From Kribbella antiqua (GTDB lineage Bacteria > Actinomycetota > Actinomycetes > Propionibacteriales > Kribbellaceae): 64,000 nt of DNA. Of the stretch, positions 24,679 to 33,768 are shown in pieces (positions within the stretch are counted from its first letter, which is position 1; every line of letters starts with the position of its first letter). The stretch is taken from the NCBI RefSeq assembly GCF_004345665.1, contig NZ_SLWR01000006.1:62001-126000 (forward strand). Direction: 5' to 3'. The notes beneath the pieces are model-generated. The model was given only the letters and a program-made list of their open reading frames with translations, did no database searches and was not told the origin of the DNA. The translations under genes and the position numbers were made by a program.

Positions 24679-26091
24679 ATGACGTCGACCGGTCTCGATG
24701 AGAGGTTCGAACCCGCTGTGAAGCGGGCCCGTGGCGCCGGGCTGGGCGCCGTACTGGCCGCGGTGGGGATCCCCACCTTCATGGTCACGCTGGACAACTT
24801 GGTGGTGACGAACGCGCTGCCGGTGATCAAGGCCGAGCTCGGCGCGTCGCTGTCCGACCTGCAGTGGTTCGTGAATGCCTACACGCTGTCGTTCGCCGCG
24901 CTGCTGCTGACCGCGGCCGCGATCGGCGACCGGCTTGGCCGGCGGAGGATCTTCCTGGCCGGGATTGCGCTGTTCACGCTCGCCTCGGCGGCCTGTGCGT
25001 TGGCGACCGAGCCGTGGATGCTCATCGGCGCCCGGGCAGTCCAAGGCGTCGGTGCGGCAGCGGTGATGCCGTTGTCGCTGACGTTGCTGGCCGGCGCCGT
25101 ACCCGAGCGGCTGCGGAGCGCGGCGATCGGAATCTGGGGCGGCATCTCCGGCCTTGGTGTCGCGGTCGGCCCGGTCGTCGGTGGGGCCGTGGTCGACGGG
25201 CTGAACTGGCAGTGGATCTTCTGGCTGAACGTGCCGGTCGGCGTGGTCGCCGTACTCCTCGCGGCCAAGGTCCTGACGGAGTCGCGCGGTACGGCGACGC
25301 GGCTGGACCTGGTCGGGTTGGTGCTGGCGACCGGCGGTGTGCTGTCGATCGTCTGGGGGGTCGTGCACGGGGCCGACGACGGCTGGATGTCGGGCGGAGT
25401 GCTCGGGTCGCTGGTTGCCGGTGTCGCGCTGCTGGCCGCGTTCATCGCGTGGGAGCGCCGTACGCCGGCGCCGATGTTGCCGCTGCGGTTGTTCTCCGTA
25501 CGGGCGTTCAGCGTCGTGAACATCGTGGCGTTCACGTTCTCCGTCGGGGTGTTCGGGGCCGTGTTCCTGCTGGCGCAGTTCTTCCAGGTGGTGCAGGGCT
25601 ACAGCCCGCTCGAGTCCGGCGTACGGACGATGCCGTGGACGATGGCGCCGATGGTCGTCGCGCCGATCGCCGGTCTGATCGTGGACCGGGTCGGGGCGCG
25701 GACGCTGATCGCGGCCGGGCAACTGTTCCTCGCGACGGCGCTCGGGTGGATCGCGCTGATCACCGACGCACAGACGCAGTACGGCGAACTCGTGCTGCCG
25801 TTCATCCTCGCCGGGGTCGGGATGGGCCTGACGTTCGCGCCGTCGGCGAGCGTGGTGATGGCGAGTGCGTCCGACGCGGACCGCGGCGTGGCGTCCGGCA
25901 CAAACAACACCATCCGCGAAGTCGGCGTCGCGATGGGCGTCGCCGTCCTGGCCTCGGTCTTCGCCTCAGCCGGCTCCTACGACTCGCCCACGTCGTACGC
26001 CGACGGCCTGATCCCCGCCGTTTGGACCGGCGCCGCCATCGTCGCGGTCGGCGCCCTCGCCGCGCTCTTCCTCCCGGGCCGCCGCCGTTGA
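24679..26091 (+). CDS. MFS drug exporter, DHA2 (14-TM) family
   Basis: A 470-residue proton-driven efflux pump. Characteristic parts: FMVTLDNLVVTNALPVIKAE in helix 1 (DHA2 motif D1), GDRLGRRRIFLAG in loop 2-3, GARAVQGVGAAAVMPLSLTL, and motif C GLGVAVGPVVGGAVVDGLNW, followed by about nine further helices. ATG 24679 is preceded by ACAGGAG. Substrate is unknown. The divergent TetR gene is its likely regulator, and a strong terminator follows at 26097-26134. Confidence 0.9.
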   Translation: MTSTGLDERFEPAVKRARGAGLGAVLAAVGIPTFMVTLDNLVVTNALPVIKAELGASLSDLQWFVNAYTLSFAALLLTAAAIGDRLGRRRIFLAGIALFTLASAACALATEPWMLIGARAVQGVGAAAVMPLSLTLLAGAVPERLRSAAIGIWGGISGLGVAVGPVVGGAVVDGLNWQWIFWLNVPVGVVAVLLAAKVLTESRGTATRLDLVGLVLATGGVLSIVWGVVHGADDGWMSGGVLGSLVAGVALLAAFIAWERRTPAPMLPLRLFSVRAFSVVNIVAFTFSVGVFGAVFLLAQFFQVVQGYSPLESGVRTMPWTMAPMVVAPIAGLIVDRVGARTLIAAGQLFLATALGWIALITDAQTQYGELVLPFILAGVGMGLTFAPSASVVMASASDADRGVASGTNNTIREVGVAMGVAVLASVFASAGSYDSPTSYADGLIPAVWTGAAIVAVGALAALFLPGRRR

Positions 26092-26096
26092 CCCAG

Positions 26097-26134
26097 GCCC
26101 ACTCCCCGGACCTACCACTATCCGGGGAGTGGGC
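26097..26134. terminator. bidirectional hairpin terminator
   Basis: GCCCACTCCCCGGA (26097-26110) and TCCGGGGAGTGGGC (26121-26134) are perfectly complementary 14-bp arms around a 10-nt loop. It occupies the gap between the convergent exporter gene (ends 26091) and the Maf-methyltransferase gene (ends 26135), serving both strands. Confidence 0.85.
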
Positions 26135-27364
26135 TCAGGTACGGCGGAAGCGGACCAAGGGGTAGAGCGGGGACTCGTTCGTGTTGCGGGGTGGGCCGGG
26201 GAAGGTGGTGGCGCCGTCGAGGGTGAGGCCGTGGCGGGCGGCTTGGGCGACCAGGAGGGAGAGGGCGTCCTGGGAGCGGGTGTCGTTCGGGCCGCGGCCG
26301 TCGGCGTAGCGGGACGAGTCGGACTTCTCCGTGGTGGTGATGAAGACGCCGTCCGGACGCAGTACGCGCGCCACCTCGGCGATCACCGCCGAGCTGTCCT
26401 CGAGCAGGTGCAGCAACCAGATCGCGACCACCGCATCACACCGCCGATCAGCCACCGGCAGCCGCCCCGCATCAGCAGCGGCGACGTGGCCGGGAAGCCG
26501 GATTCGCGCGCGCTGGAGCATCGACTCCGACAGGTCGACCCCGTGTACGAGGTTGCCGAGAGCAACGAGTTCGGCGCCGACGATCCCTGTCCCCACCGCG
26601 AGTTCCAGCACCCGCTGCCCGCCGCCGGCGGGGACCTCGGTCGAGGAGCCCGCCGCGGTCCAGGGGAGGAGGGAGTGCACGGCTTCGGCCGCCGCCTTGG
26701 CTCGGGCGAAGCCGCCGCGGGTGTCGTCGTAGCGGGCGGCTTCGGTGTCGTCGTACTGGATGCGCGGTGACGACTGCCAGAGCGCCGGCCAGGAGATGCC
26801 GACGGAGGCGAGCATCCGGCGGAGGAGCGGCAGGGAGAGGCCGACGACGTTGTGGTAGTCGCCCTCGATGCCGGTGACGAACGCGCCGCCGAGGCCGTCG
26901 ACGGTGAAGGAGCCGGCCACGACCAGGGGTTCGCCAGTGTCGACGTACGCGTCGATCTCCTCGTCGGTGAGGTCGGCGAAGTACACCGTCGTCGACTCGA
27001 GTTCGCGGAGTTCCTGCTTGCCGGAGGTGTCGATCAGGCAGTGGCCGGTGTGCAGTACGCCGGTCTTGCCGCGCATCTCCCGGAGCCGGTCGCGGGCCGC
27101 ATCGGGCGTACCGGGTTTGCCGTACGCGACGCCGTCGATCTCGAGCACCGAGTCGCAGCCGAGGACGGTCGCGTGCTCGGTCAACCCGGCGACGACCGCC
27201 CGCGCCTTCAAGGTCGCCAGCAGCCGAGCCAGTTCGCCCGGGCTTTCCGCGGTGACGTTGTCCTCGTCGACGCCGGAGACGATCACCTCCGGCTCGACCC
27301 CGGCAGCACGCAGCGTCTTCAGCCGCGCCGGCGACGACGACGCCAGTACGAATCGAACGCTCAC
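26135..27364 (-). CDS. Maf nucleotide pyrophosphatase fused to SAM methyltransferase
   Basis: One 409-residue frame with two domains. Residues 1-197: Maf/HAM1-type nucleoside triphosphate pyrophosphatase (VRFVLASSSPARLKTLRAAG; VLGCDSVLEIDGVAYGKP; HTGHCLID; VAGSFTVDGLGGAFVTGIEG), a house-cleaning enzyme for modified nucleotides. Residues about 205-409: class I methyltransferase with RYDDTRGGFARAKAAAEAVH, SAM motif I VLELAVGTGIVG (near 252-263), acidic GVDLSESML and VVAIWLLHLLED. No start codon sits near the junction, so it is not two overlapping genes. Human ASMTL is a comparable Maf-methyltransferase fusion. The methyl acceptor is unknown. Start ATG 27364 overlaps the end of the DUF885 gene. 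Confidence 0.88.
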   Translation of the reverse strand: MSVRFVLASSSPARLKTLRAAGVEPEVIVSGVDEDNVTAESPGELARLLATLKARAVVAGLTEHATVLGCDSVLEIDGVAYGKPGTPDAARDRLREMRGKTGVLHTGHCLIDTSGKQELRELESTTVYFADLTDEEIDAYVDTGEPLVVAGSFTVDGLGGAFVTGIEGDYHNVVGLSLPLLRRMLASVGISWPALWQSSPRIQYDDTEAARYDDTRGGFARAKAAAEAVHSLLPWTAAGSSTEVPAGGGQRVLELAVGTGIVGAELVALGNLVHGVDLSESMLQRARIRLPGHVAAADAGRLPVADRRCDAVVAIWLLHLLEDSSAVIAEVARVLRPDGVFITTTEKSDSSRYADGRGPNDTRSQDALSLLVAQAARHGLTLDGATTFPGPPRNTNESPLYPLVRFRRT

Positions 27365-29052
27365 AGCTTCGCCAGGGCGCGCCGCAGCGGGTCGAGCCCG
27401 ATCGAGCCCAGGTTCAGCGCGTCGGAGTGGAACGCGCGCAGGTCGAACGCGGATCCCTTGCGCTGCTTGGCCTCCTCGCGAGCCTGCAGCCAGATCCGCT
27501 CACCGACCTTGTACGACGGTGCCTGCCCCGGCCAGCCGAGATAGCGGTTCAGTTCCGCGCGAAGGAACTCCGTCTCCATCCGGCAGTGCGCCCGCAGGAA
27601 CTCGAACCCGAGATCCGCGTTCCACACCTCACCCGGATGCCAGCCGAACGGGTTGCCGGCAGGAATCTTCAACTCGAGGTGCATGCCGATGTCGACGATC
27701 ACCCGGGCCGCCCGGAATCCCTGCGCGTCCAGCATGCCGAACCGGGCGCCGGGATCCTCCAGGTACCCGAGTTCCTCCATCAGGCGCTCGGCGTACAGGG
27801 CCCAACCCTCGCCGTGGCCGGAGATCCAGCAGGCGATCCGCTGCCACCGGTTGAGCAGGTCGGTGCGCAGCATCGTCTGCGCGCACTGGAGGTGATGCCC
27901 GGGGACGCCCTCGTGGTAGACCGTGGTGACCTCGCGCCAGGTGGCGAAGTCCTCGACGCCGTTCGGCACCGCCCACCACATCCGGCCCGGCCGGGTGGTC
28001 AGGTCCTCACTCGGCGGCGTGTAGTAGATCGAGCCGTCCGAGGTCGGCGCGATCATGCACTCCAGCGTGCGGATCTCGGCGGGGATGTCGAAGTGGGTGC
28101 CGCCCAGCTCGGCCACGGCCGTGTCGGACATCTGCTGCATCCAGTCCCGGAACGCCTCCTTGCCGTGGATCTTCCGGGCCGGGTCGTTGTCCAGTACGGC
28201 GGCCGCCGCCTCGATGCTGCGGTCACCGGAGTTGAGCCCGGCGGCGATCGACTGCATGTCCGCCTCGATCCGGGCGAGCTCCTCCCAGCCCCAGGCGTAG
28301 GTCTCCTCGAAGTCGATCGACGCACCGAGGAAGTCGCGGGAGGCCAGCTCGTAGACCTCGCGACCACAGGCGTCCTTGGCGGGCGCACGCGGGGCGAGCT
28401 CGGCTTTCAGCCACCCGCCGAACTGCTCATACGCTTTCCGCGCCGACGCGGCTGCTGCCTCCACGGTCGACTTGACCGCGCTGTCCGGCGCCTGCGCGGC
28501 CAGCCCGGCGAAGAAGTCGTCGCCGTCGGCACCGGTCCAGCTGGCGATCCGCCCGGCCAGGTCGTTCACCTGCCGCACCGCCGAGACCCTGCCCTGCGCG
28601 GCCTGCTCCAGCAGCGTCTCGCGGAAGCCGTCCAGCGCCGTACCGACCTGGTTGAGCCGGATGGCGATGGTCTCCCAGTCCTGCTCGGTCCCGGTCGGCA
28701 TCAGGTCGAACACCTGGCGGATCTCGGCCGGGATCGACGCGAGCGCGTTCAGCTGGTGCTGCGGTACGCCGGCTTCGAACCGCTCCAGCTCCAGCCCGAG
28801 GCGCTCCAGGAAGGCGTCCTTGGCGACCTCCTCACGCGGGCTACCAGGCTCGATGGCCTGTGCCTCGGCGACGGACCGGCGGCTCAGCTCGGCCAGCGCC
28901 TCGAAACCGGCCGGGGTGTAGTCCGGCAGCTCGTGGTCGTGGCCCTCGATCCCCATGAAGGTGGCCGCGGTCGGCGACAGAGCGACGTACTCCTCGAGGT
29001 ACCGCTCGGAGAGCCGGTCGATCGGGCTCTGCGGTGTGGTGGCATCGGTCAC
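27361..29052 (-). CDS. DUF885 family putative zinc peptidase
   Basis: A 563-residue cytoplasmic protein of the DUF885 family. Motif TTVYHEGVPGHHLQCAQ (near residue 380) with downstream ISGHGEGWALYAERLMEELG (near 415) gives the histidines and glutamates of a gluzincin-like metal site. No signal peptide. Some DUF885 members act as dipeptidases or carboxypeptidases; the substrate here is unknown. GTG 29052 lies 6 nt after TAGGGT, consistent with a leaderless mRNA. The downstream Maf-fusion gene overlaps its stop by 4 bp, forming an operon. Confidence 0.85.
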   Translation of the reverse strand: MTDATTPQSPIDRLSERYLEEYVALSPTAATFMGIEGHDHELPDYTPAGFEALAELSRRSVAEAQAIEPGSPREEVAKDAFLERLGLELERFEAGVPQHQLNALASIPAEIRQVFDLMPTGTEQDWETIAIRLNQVGTALDGFRETLLEQAAQGRVSAVRQVNDLAGRIASWTGADGDDFFAGLAAQAPDSAVKSTVEAAAASARKAYEQFGGWLKAELAPRAPAKDACGREVYELASRDFLGASIDFEETYAWGWEELARIEADMQSIAAGLNSGDRSIEAAAAVLDNDPARKIHGKEAFRDWMQQMSDTAVAELGGTHFDIPAEIRTLECMIAPTSDGSIYYTPPSEDLTTRPGRMWWAVPNGVEDFATWREVTTVYHEGVPGHHLQCAQTMLRTDLLNRWQRIACWISGHGEGWALYAERLMEELGYLEDPGARFGMLDAQGFRAARVIVDIGMHLELKIPAGNPFGWHPGEVWNADLGFEFLRAHCRMETEFLRAELNRYLGWPGQAPSYKVGERIWLQAREEAKQRKGSAFDLRAFHSDALNLGSIGLDPLRRALAKL

Positions 29053-29140
29053 CTGCCGACCCTACCCCGCGAGGCCCTGCTGAGCTGACCTGTTTGTGCC
29101 GGTACTGTGGCGGTCGCTCTCCAGTGGAAAGGACCGGGGG

Positions 29141-30253
29141 TTGAGCCAGCCACCGTTCGCGCAGCAGCCGGGCCAGACGACGTACCCGCCGTACCAGCAG
29201 CCGGGCCAGCCGCCGCAGTATCAGCCGCAGTACGGTCCGCCGCAGTACACCCCGGCGCCGATGATGCCGCAGCAAGGGCCGGGCTTCGGCTGGGGACCCG
29301 GTGGGCCAGGCTGGGGTCAGCAGCCGCCGAAGAAGAAGTCCAAGGCACCGATCTTCGTGCTGCTGGGTTTCGTCGTACTCGCGGTCATCGGGATCGGAGC
29401 CTGGGCGCTGTCACAGAGCTCGGCGGAGCCGCACAGCTCACCGCGGTACACCCCGAGCCCGACGAGGACGCAGCCCACCGAGCAGCCCACTGGGCAGCCC
29501 ACCAACTCGCCTTCGGAGAAGCCGTCCGCCGCGACGGTCGCGGCCAGGAACAAGCTGTACTCCGTCGGCCGGATGGCGACCGTGAACTGCAAGGAGCCCC
29601 GCGTCCGGCCGACGAACACGCGCAACGCCGCCGCGTACTGGGCCGCGCTCAAGCCCTGCCTGGACAAGTCGTGGGCGCCGCTGGTGACGAAGGCGGGCTA
29701 CACGTTCAAGTCGCCGCGGATGACGTACTGGTCGGGCTCGACCATCACCAACCCGTGCGGCGGCGGTGTCATCAACGTGCCGTTCTTCTGCTCGGCCAAC
29801 AACATGCTGTACATGAAGGTCGACGTCTTCGTGAAGACCTACAACGAGTACCCGGACGCGGAGTCGAAGGCGTACGCGCGGATGTGGTACTCGCGGTCGA
29901 TCGCGCACGAGTACGGGCACTCCGTGCAGTACATGACCGGGATCCTGCAGGCGGCCAGCCAGATGCGGTACGACGCCTCCGACTACGCCGGCCAGCTGCG
30001 GATGACGCGACGGATGGAATTGCAGGCGAACTGCTTCGCCGGGGTGTTCCTGGCCGCGAACAAGAGCAGCTACCCGATCAACGGGATGATGCTCTACGTC
30101 TGGCGGAAGTGGGTCGTGACGGCCGGCGACGACCCCGAGGAAGGCGACCACGGCAGCAAGGCCAGCCAGGCCCGCTTCATGGGAAAGTCCTTCAATACCG
30201 GGAATCCGGCTACCTGTAACACCTTCGCAGCCCCGGCCAAGAACGTGAGCTGA
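29141..30253 (+). CDS. membrane-anchored neutral zinc metallopeptidase (YpfJ-like)
   Basis: A 370-residue protein: a Pro/Gln/Tyr/Gly-rich cytoplasmic N-terminus (residues 1-63), one membrane helix (about 66-88, IFVLLGFVVLAVIGIGAWAL), a Ser/Pro/Thr linker and a C-terminal domain of the putative neutral zinc metallopeptidase family. The HEYGH motif is at residues 256-260 (SRSIAHEYGHSVQYMTG), with RMELQANCFAGVFLAA supplying the usual downstream glutamate. TTG 29141 is chosen because AAAGGA lies at 29128-29133. Substrate unknown. It ends one base before the convergent MmcQ-like gene. Confidence 0.85.
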   Translation: MSQPPFAQQPGQTTYPPYQQPGQPPQYQPQYGPPQYTPAPMMPQQGPGFGWGPGGPGWGQQPPKKKSKAPIFVLLGFVVLAVIGIGAWALSQSSAEPHSSPRYTPSPTRTQPTEQPTGQPTNSPSEKPSAATVAARNKLYSVGRMATVNCKEPRVRPTNTRNAAAYWAALKPCLDKSWAPLVTKAGYTFKSPRMTYWSGSTITNPCGGGVINVPFFCSANNMLYMKVDVFVKTYNEYPDAESKAYARMWYSRSIAHEYGHSVQYMTGILQAASQMRYDASDYAGQLRMTRRMELQANCFAGVFLAANKSSYPINGMMLYVWRKWVVTAGDDPEEGDHGSKASQARFMGKSFNTGNPATCNTFAAPAKNVS

Positions 30254-30577
30254 TCACTGCAGTTCCGCGGGCGCGACCTGTTTCCAGGAGTCGACGAGGA
30301 TGTCGTAGAGCTCGTCCGCATCGTCCAATGCCGCGAGGCGGGCCCGGACCCAGTTCGAGCCTGCCTCGTGCGGCGGGACCCAGAACTTCTCCGGCTCCGC
30401 CGCGATCAGCTCCGCCCGCTCCAACCGGGGACACCGGACGGCGAACGACGTCTGATCGTCCGGGATCGTGATGAACATCCGCCCGCTCACATCGAACGTC
30501 GGATGCCCCCACCGCTCCTTCTCCACCGTCCCCGGTAGCTCCAACGCGATCCGCCGTACATCCTCAGCATCCAGCAC
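30254..30577 (-). CDS. MmcQ/YjbR family protein
   Basis: A 107-residue protein with the MmcQ/YjbR double-wing fold signature: ALELPGTVEKERWGHPTFDV, MFITIPDDQTSFAVRCP and WVPPHEAGSNWVRARLAALD, then ADELYDILVDSWKQVAP. Function is unknown; DNA binding was suggested from the fold. GTG 30577 follows TAGGGT by 6 nt, again a leaderless arrangement. Stops of this gene and the metallopeptidase gene are directly adjacent. Confidence 0.85.
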   Translation of the reverse strand: MLDAEDVRRIALELPGTVEKERWGHPTFDVSGRMFITIPDDQTSFAVRCPRLERAELIAAEPEKFWVPPHEAGSNWVRARLAALDDADELYDILVDSWKQVAPAELQ

Positions 30578-30586
30578 GGCAGCACC

Positions 30587-30946
30587 CTAAGCGGTCAGGC
30601 CGGTCTTCGCGTCCAGGTGCTGCAGGAGGTCGTGGGCGGCGAGCTCGACGGCTTTGTGGCGCCACTCTGAGGCCCGGTAGACGCAGGCGATCAGGGCGGT
30701 GCGGTGGATACGGCGGAAGTCGCCCATGACGAAGGCGTAGCGGGCCTTGGTCTCGTCCGTGGCGCCGTCGGTGAGCCCTAGGTGCCAGGCGGCGTACTCC
30801 TCCCAGCCGTGCTTCTCCAGGTAGGCGTTCTGGTCGTCCGCGCGAGGCTGGACCTCACCCCAGTCACTGTCCAGCACGTACTGCCGCCCGTCGATCAGAC
30901 GCTTGGCATATTCGACCGCCGCCGGGTTGACCTCGTACTTGGCCAT
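30587..30946 (-). CDS. conserved actinobacterial protein of unknown function
   Basis: A 119-residue soluble protein with a recognisable composition of a common but uncharacterised actinobacterial family: AKYEVNPAAVEYAKRLIDGR, then DSDWGEVQPRADDQNAYLEK, HGWEEYAAWHLGLTDGATDE, and KARYAFVMGDFRRIHRTALI. Many aromatic and charged residues are conserved in that family as I recall, suggesting a compact alpha-helical fold. Start ATG 30946 is 10 bp from the start of the divergent gene, with CACAAT 7 nt upstream. Confidence 0.72.
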   Translation of the reverse strand: MAKYEVNPAAVEYAKRLIDGRQYVLDSDWGEVQPRADDQNAYLEKHGWEEYAAWHLGLTDGATDETKARYAFVMGDFRRIHRTALIACVYRASEWRHKAVELAAHDLLQHLDAKTGLTA

Positions 30947-30956
30947 ACTGCCGATT

Positions 30957-31904
30957 GTGGCAGTGAACAGACATGTATGGGCATTGCTCCAGCGGATCGA
31001 GGAGTCTGCGCGGAACGTGGGCCGCTCGTACGACGGTTGGACGCCGGGGCCGCCGAAGTTGGCTCGGCCGCGGGTTGATCGACACAGGCATGGCGTGCAG
31101 GCGGGGGGCCGGCCGATCGTGTACGGCGCCGACGCGCATCAGGTGCTGAAGGATCTGGTCGCACCGAGCCTGCGCAAGCGGCTCGGTCGGCAGCGCGCTG
31201 GTGAGGCGGGCGCGCAGAAGGAGCTGCACGACAACTTCATGGCGCGCCGGCGGGTGCTGGTCGATTCGGTGCGGGCGGTGGTGGGGGCGCCCGACAGCCC
31301 GCACTGCGCGCTGAAGAATGCCTTCGCCGATGCCTGGACCGCGGTCCACGCCGACCGGATGATCGACGATCTGTGCGACAACGGGTACCTACCGCCCGAC
31401 GTGCGGGAACTCAAGCTGGGCTGGAACGAGGCCGATCCGGAGAAGCGGCAGCAGTTGCTGAACGACATTCACTGGTCTGCGCCTCGCGCCTACGCGTTCG
31501 CCGAGGCCGTCGGCGAACCATCCGCCATGTCTGTCGACCAGACATTGCAGATGCTGGCCAACGTGCCTGCATTCGAGACCTCCCTTGTTGCCGCCGACCT
31601 CTTGATGAGCGGCCGCGAAAGCATGCCGTACGCGCTGAAGATGCAGGTGGCCGACCTGATCCGTACGGAGTTCGACAATGAGACCGACGGCCGCCACATC
31701 GCCGAACTCGCGCTGGAGCTGATCAACACGCAGGAACCAGTCCGCCCGTACGAGGACCTTGTCGCTGTTCACGGCGACCTGGTCCGCGACCCGACGAGAG
31801 ACGTGGCCCCGGCCTCCGGCGCGCCTACTGCCAAGCCCGCATCCTCGACCGGGCGTGCTGCTGCGGGCAGCCAGAAACCTGACAAGGGGAAAGCGCGCGA
31901 GTAG
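30957..31904 (+). CDS. unknown family member A (short form)
   Basis: A 315-residue protein with no known domain. An N-terminal half (residues 1-118) is basic and unlike anything I recognise. Residues about 120-240 align by eye with the C-terminal regions of the proteins at 33769-35688 and 35726-37714: RMIDDLCDNGYLPPDVRELK, then RAYAFAEAVGEPSAM, SLVAADLLMSGRESMPYALK and MQVADLIRTEFD. A low-complexity tail (Pro/Ala/Ser, ending KPDKGKARE) follows. Mostly helical by composition, no signal peptide or membrane helix. GTG 30957 lies 7 nt after CATACT. It ends one base before the convergent accE gene. Function unknown. Confidence 0.6.
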   Translation: MAVNRHVWALLQRIEESARNVGRSYDGWTPGPPKLARPRVDRHRHGVQAGGRPIVYGADAHQVLKDLVAPSLRKRLGRQRAGEAGAQKELHDNFMARRRVLVDSVRAVVGAPDSPHCALKNAFADAWTAVHADRMIDDLCDNGYLPPDVRELKLGWNEADPEKRQQLLNDIHWSAPRAYAFAEAVGEPSAMSVDQTLQMLANVPAFETSLVAADLLMSGRESMPYALKMQVADLIRTEFDNETDGRHIAELALELINTQEPVRPYEDLVAVHGDLVRDPTRDVAPASGAPTAKPASSTGRAAAGSQKPDKGKARE

Positions 31905-32108
31905 TTACGGATGCGCCGAGGCGCGCCACTGCCCAGGCCCTGGACGGAGCGGCTGCCCGGCGTTGCGCCAGTACGTGGCCCAGTTGCTGGCCCGCTCTGG
32001 TCCAGCAGCCGGTACGGCGGCAGCGGACCGGGCCGCGACGACGGTGACGAGAGCCGCGAGCTCCTCGGGAGTCGGATCGCCCTTGACGACCTTCAGGATG
32101 TCGGTCAC
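31905..32108 (-). CDS. accE: acyl-CoA carboxylase epsilon subunit
   Basis: A 67-residue protein with the AccE/PccE pattern: [20 protein letters not shown], a short linker and a C-terminal [20 protein letters not shown]. Epsilon subunits stimulate or stabilise actinobacterial acyl-CoA carboxylase complexes. GTG 32108 overlaps the accD/pccB stop by 4 bp, so it is translated with it. Too short for many gene finders. Confidence 0.88.
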   Translation of the reverse strand: MTDILKVVKGDPTPEELAALVTVVAARSAAAVPAAGPERASNWATYWRNAGQPLRPGPGQWRASAHP

Positions 32109-33682
32109 AACGGGATGTTCCCATGCTTCTTCGGCGGCAGGGTGTCGCGTTTGGTGCGGAGCAGCCTCAATGCGCGGATGATTTCGGCGCGGGTCTCGCT
32201 GGGCTTGATGACCGCGTCGATGTAGCCGCGTTCGGCCGCGACGTACGGGTTGGCCAGGTGGTCCTCGTACTCGGTGATCAGCTGCTGGCGGCGGGCCTCG
32301 GAGTCCTCGGCTCCGGCCAGCTCCCGGCGGTAGAGGATGTTGACGGCGCCCTGCGCGCCCATCACCGCGATCTGTGCCGTCGGCCAGGCGATGTTCATGT
32401 CGGCGCCGAGATGCTTCGACCCCATCACGTCGTACGCGCCGCCGTACGCCTTCCGGGTGATCACGGTGATCATCGGCACGGTCGCCTCGGCGTAGGCGTA
32501 GATCAGCTTGGCGCCGCGGCGGATGATGCCGTTCCATTCCTGGTCGGTGCCGGGCAGGAAGCCGGGTACGTCGACGAAGGTCAGGATCGGCACGTTGAAC
32601 GCGTCGCAGGTGCGGACGAACCGGGCCGCCTTCTCGGAGGCGTCGATGTCGAGCGTGCCGGCGAACTGCATCGGCTGGTTCGCCACGACGCCGACCGGGC
32701 GGCCCTCGACCCGGCCGAAGCCGACGATGATGTTCGGCGCGAACAGCGCTTGTACTTCGAGGAAGTCGCCCTCGTCGAGCACCGCCTCGATCGCGGTGTG
32801 CATGTCGTACGGCTGGTTCGGCGAGTCCGGGATCAGCGTGTCCAGCGCGAGATCGGTCTCGGTCGGCTCCAGGTCGGCGGGCTCGTCGTACGCCGGCGGG
32901 TCCTCGAGGTTGTTCTGCGGCAGGTGACCGACCAGCGTCTTCACCCACTCGATCGCGTCCTCCTCGTCACTGCCGAGGTAGTGCGCGTTGCCGGACTTGG
33001 TGTTGTGCGTCCGGGCGCCGCCGAGCTCCTCCTGGCTGACGTCCTCGCCGGTGACGGTCTTGATCACGTCCGGTCCGGTGATGAACATGTACGACGACTC
33101 GTCCACCATCACGGTGAAGTCGGTGACCGCGGGGGAGTAGACCGCGCCGCCGGCACACGGGCCCATGATCAGCGAGATCTGCGGGATCACCCCGGAAGCC
33201 CGGACGTTGCGGCGGAAGATCTCGCCGTACAGGCCGAGGCTGACCACGCCTTCCTGGATCCGGGCGCCGCCGGAGTCGTTGATGCCGATCAGCGGGCAGC
33301 CGATCTTCATCGCCAGGTCCATCACCTTGACGATCTTCTCGCCGAACACCTCACCCAGGCTGCCGCCGAAGACGGTGAAGTCCTGCGCGAACACGCACAC
33401 CTGCCGGCCGTCGATGGTGCCGAACCCGGTCACCACGCCGTCGCCGTACGGGCGATTGCCGTCCAGGCCGAAGGCGGTCGAGCGGTGCCGGGCGAACTCG
33501 TCCAGCTCGGAGAACGAGCCCTCGTCCAGCAGCAGCGCGATCCGCTCGCGGGCGGTCTTCTTGCCGCGGGCGTGCTGCTTCTCCACCGCGCGCTCGGAGC
33601 CGGCGTGCACCGCCTCGTCGAGCCGGTGCTCCAGGTCCGCGATCTTGCCCGCGGTGGTGTGGATGTTCGCGGTCTCTCCCAT
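32105..33682 (-). CDS. pccB: propionyl-CoA carboxylase beta subunit (AccD5/PccB type)
   Basis: A 525-residue carboxyltransferase that makes methylmalonyl-CoA from propionyl-CoA. Landmarks: first oxyanion region [20 protein letters not shown] and [20 protein letters not shown]; second [20 protein letters not shown] and [21 protein letters not shown]-terminus [10 protein letters not shown], the family ending. The aspartate in GTDQE corresponds to the specificity residue described for Streptomyces PccB. ATG 33682 gives the usual [13 protein letters not shown] start; TAGGCT lies 8 nt upstream. Operon with accE; the biotinylated alpha subunit is not in the window, but birA is at 41675. Confidence 0.92.
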   Translation of the reverse strand: MGETANIHTTAGKIADLEHRLDEAVHAGSERAVEKQHARGKKTARERIALLLDEGSFSELDEFARHRSTAFGLDGNRPYGDGVVTGFGTIDGRQVCVFAQDFTVFGGSLGEVFGEKIVKVMDLAMKIGCPLIGINDSGGARIQEGVVSLGLYGEIFRRNVRASGVIPQISLIMGPCAGGAVYSPAVTDFTVMVDESSYMFITGPDVIKTVTGEDVSQEELGGARTHNTKSGNAHYLGSDEEDAIEWVKTLVGHLPQNNLEDPPAYDEPADLEPTETDLALDTLIPDSPNQPYDMHTAIEAVLDEGDFLEVQALFAPNIIVGFGRVEGRPVGVVANQPMQFAGTLDIDASEKAARFVRTCDAFNVPILTFVDVPGFLPGTDQEWNGIIRRGAKLIYAYAEATVPMITVITRKAYGGAYDVMGSKHLGADMNIAWPTAQIAVMGAQGAVNILYRRELAGAEDSEARRQQLITEYEDHLANPYVAAERGYIDAVIKPSETRAEIIRALRLLRTKRDTLPPKKHGNIPL

Positions 33683-33768
33683 AATCGGGCAGCCTAACCG
33701 TGTACACCCCGAACGTGCTGTGACATCTACCGCAGGGACTGAACCGGAGCCCAGGTAGCTTACGCTCC

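Noticed and set aside
30963..31904. GTG 30963 as the start of unknown family member A
   Set aside because: Possible, but GTG 30957 keeps the 7-nt distance from a -10-like hexamer that its paralogues show.
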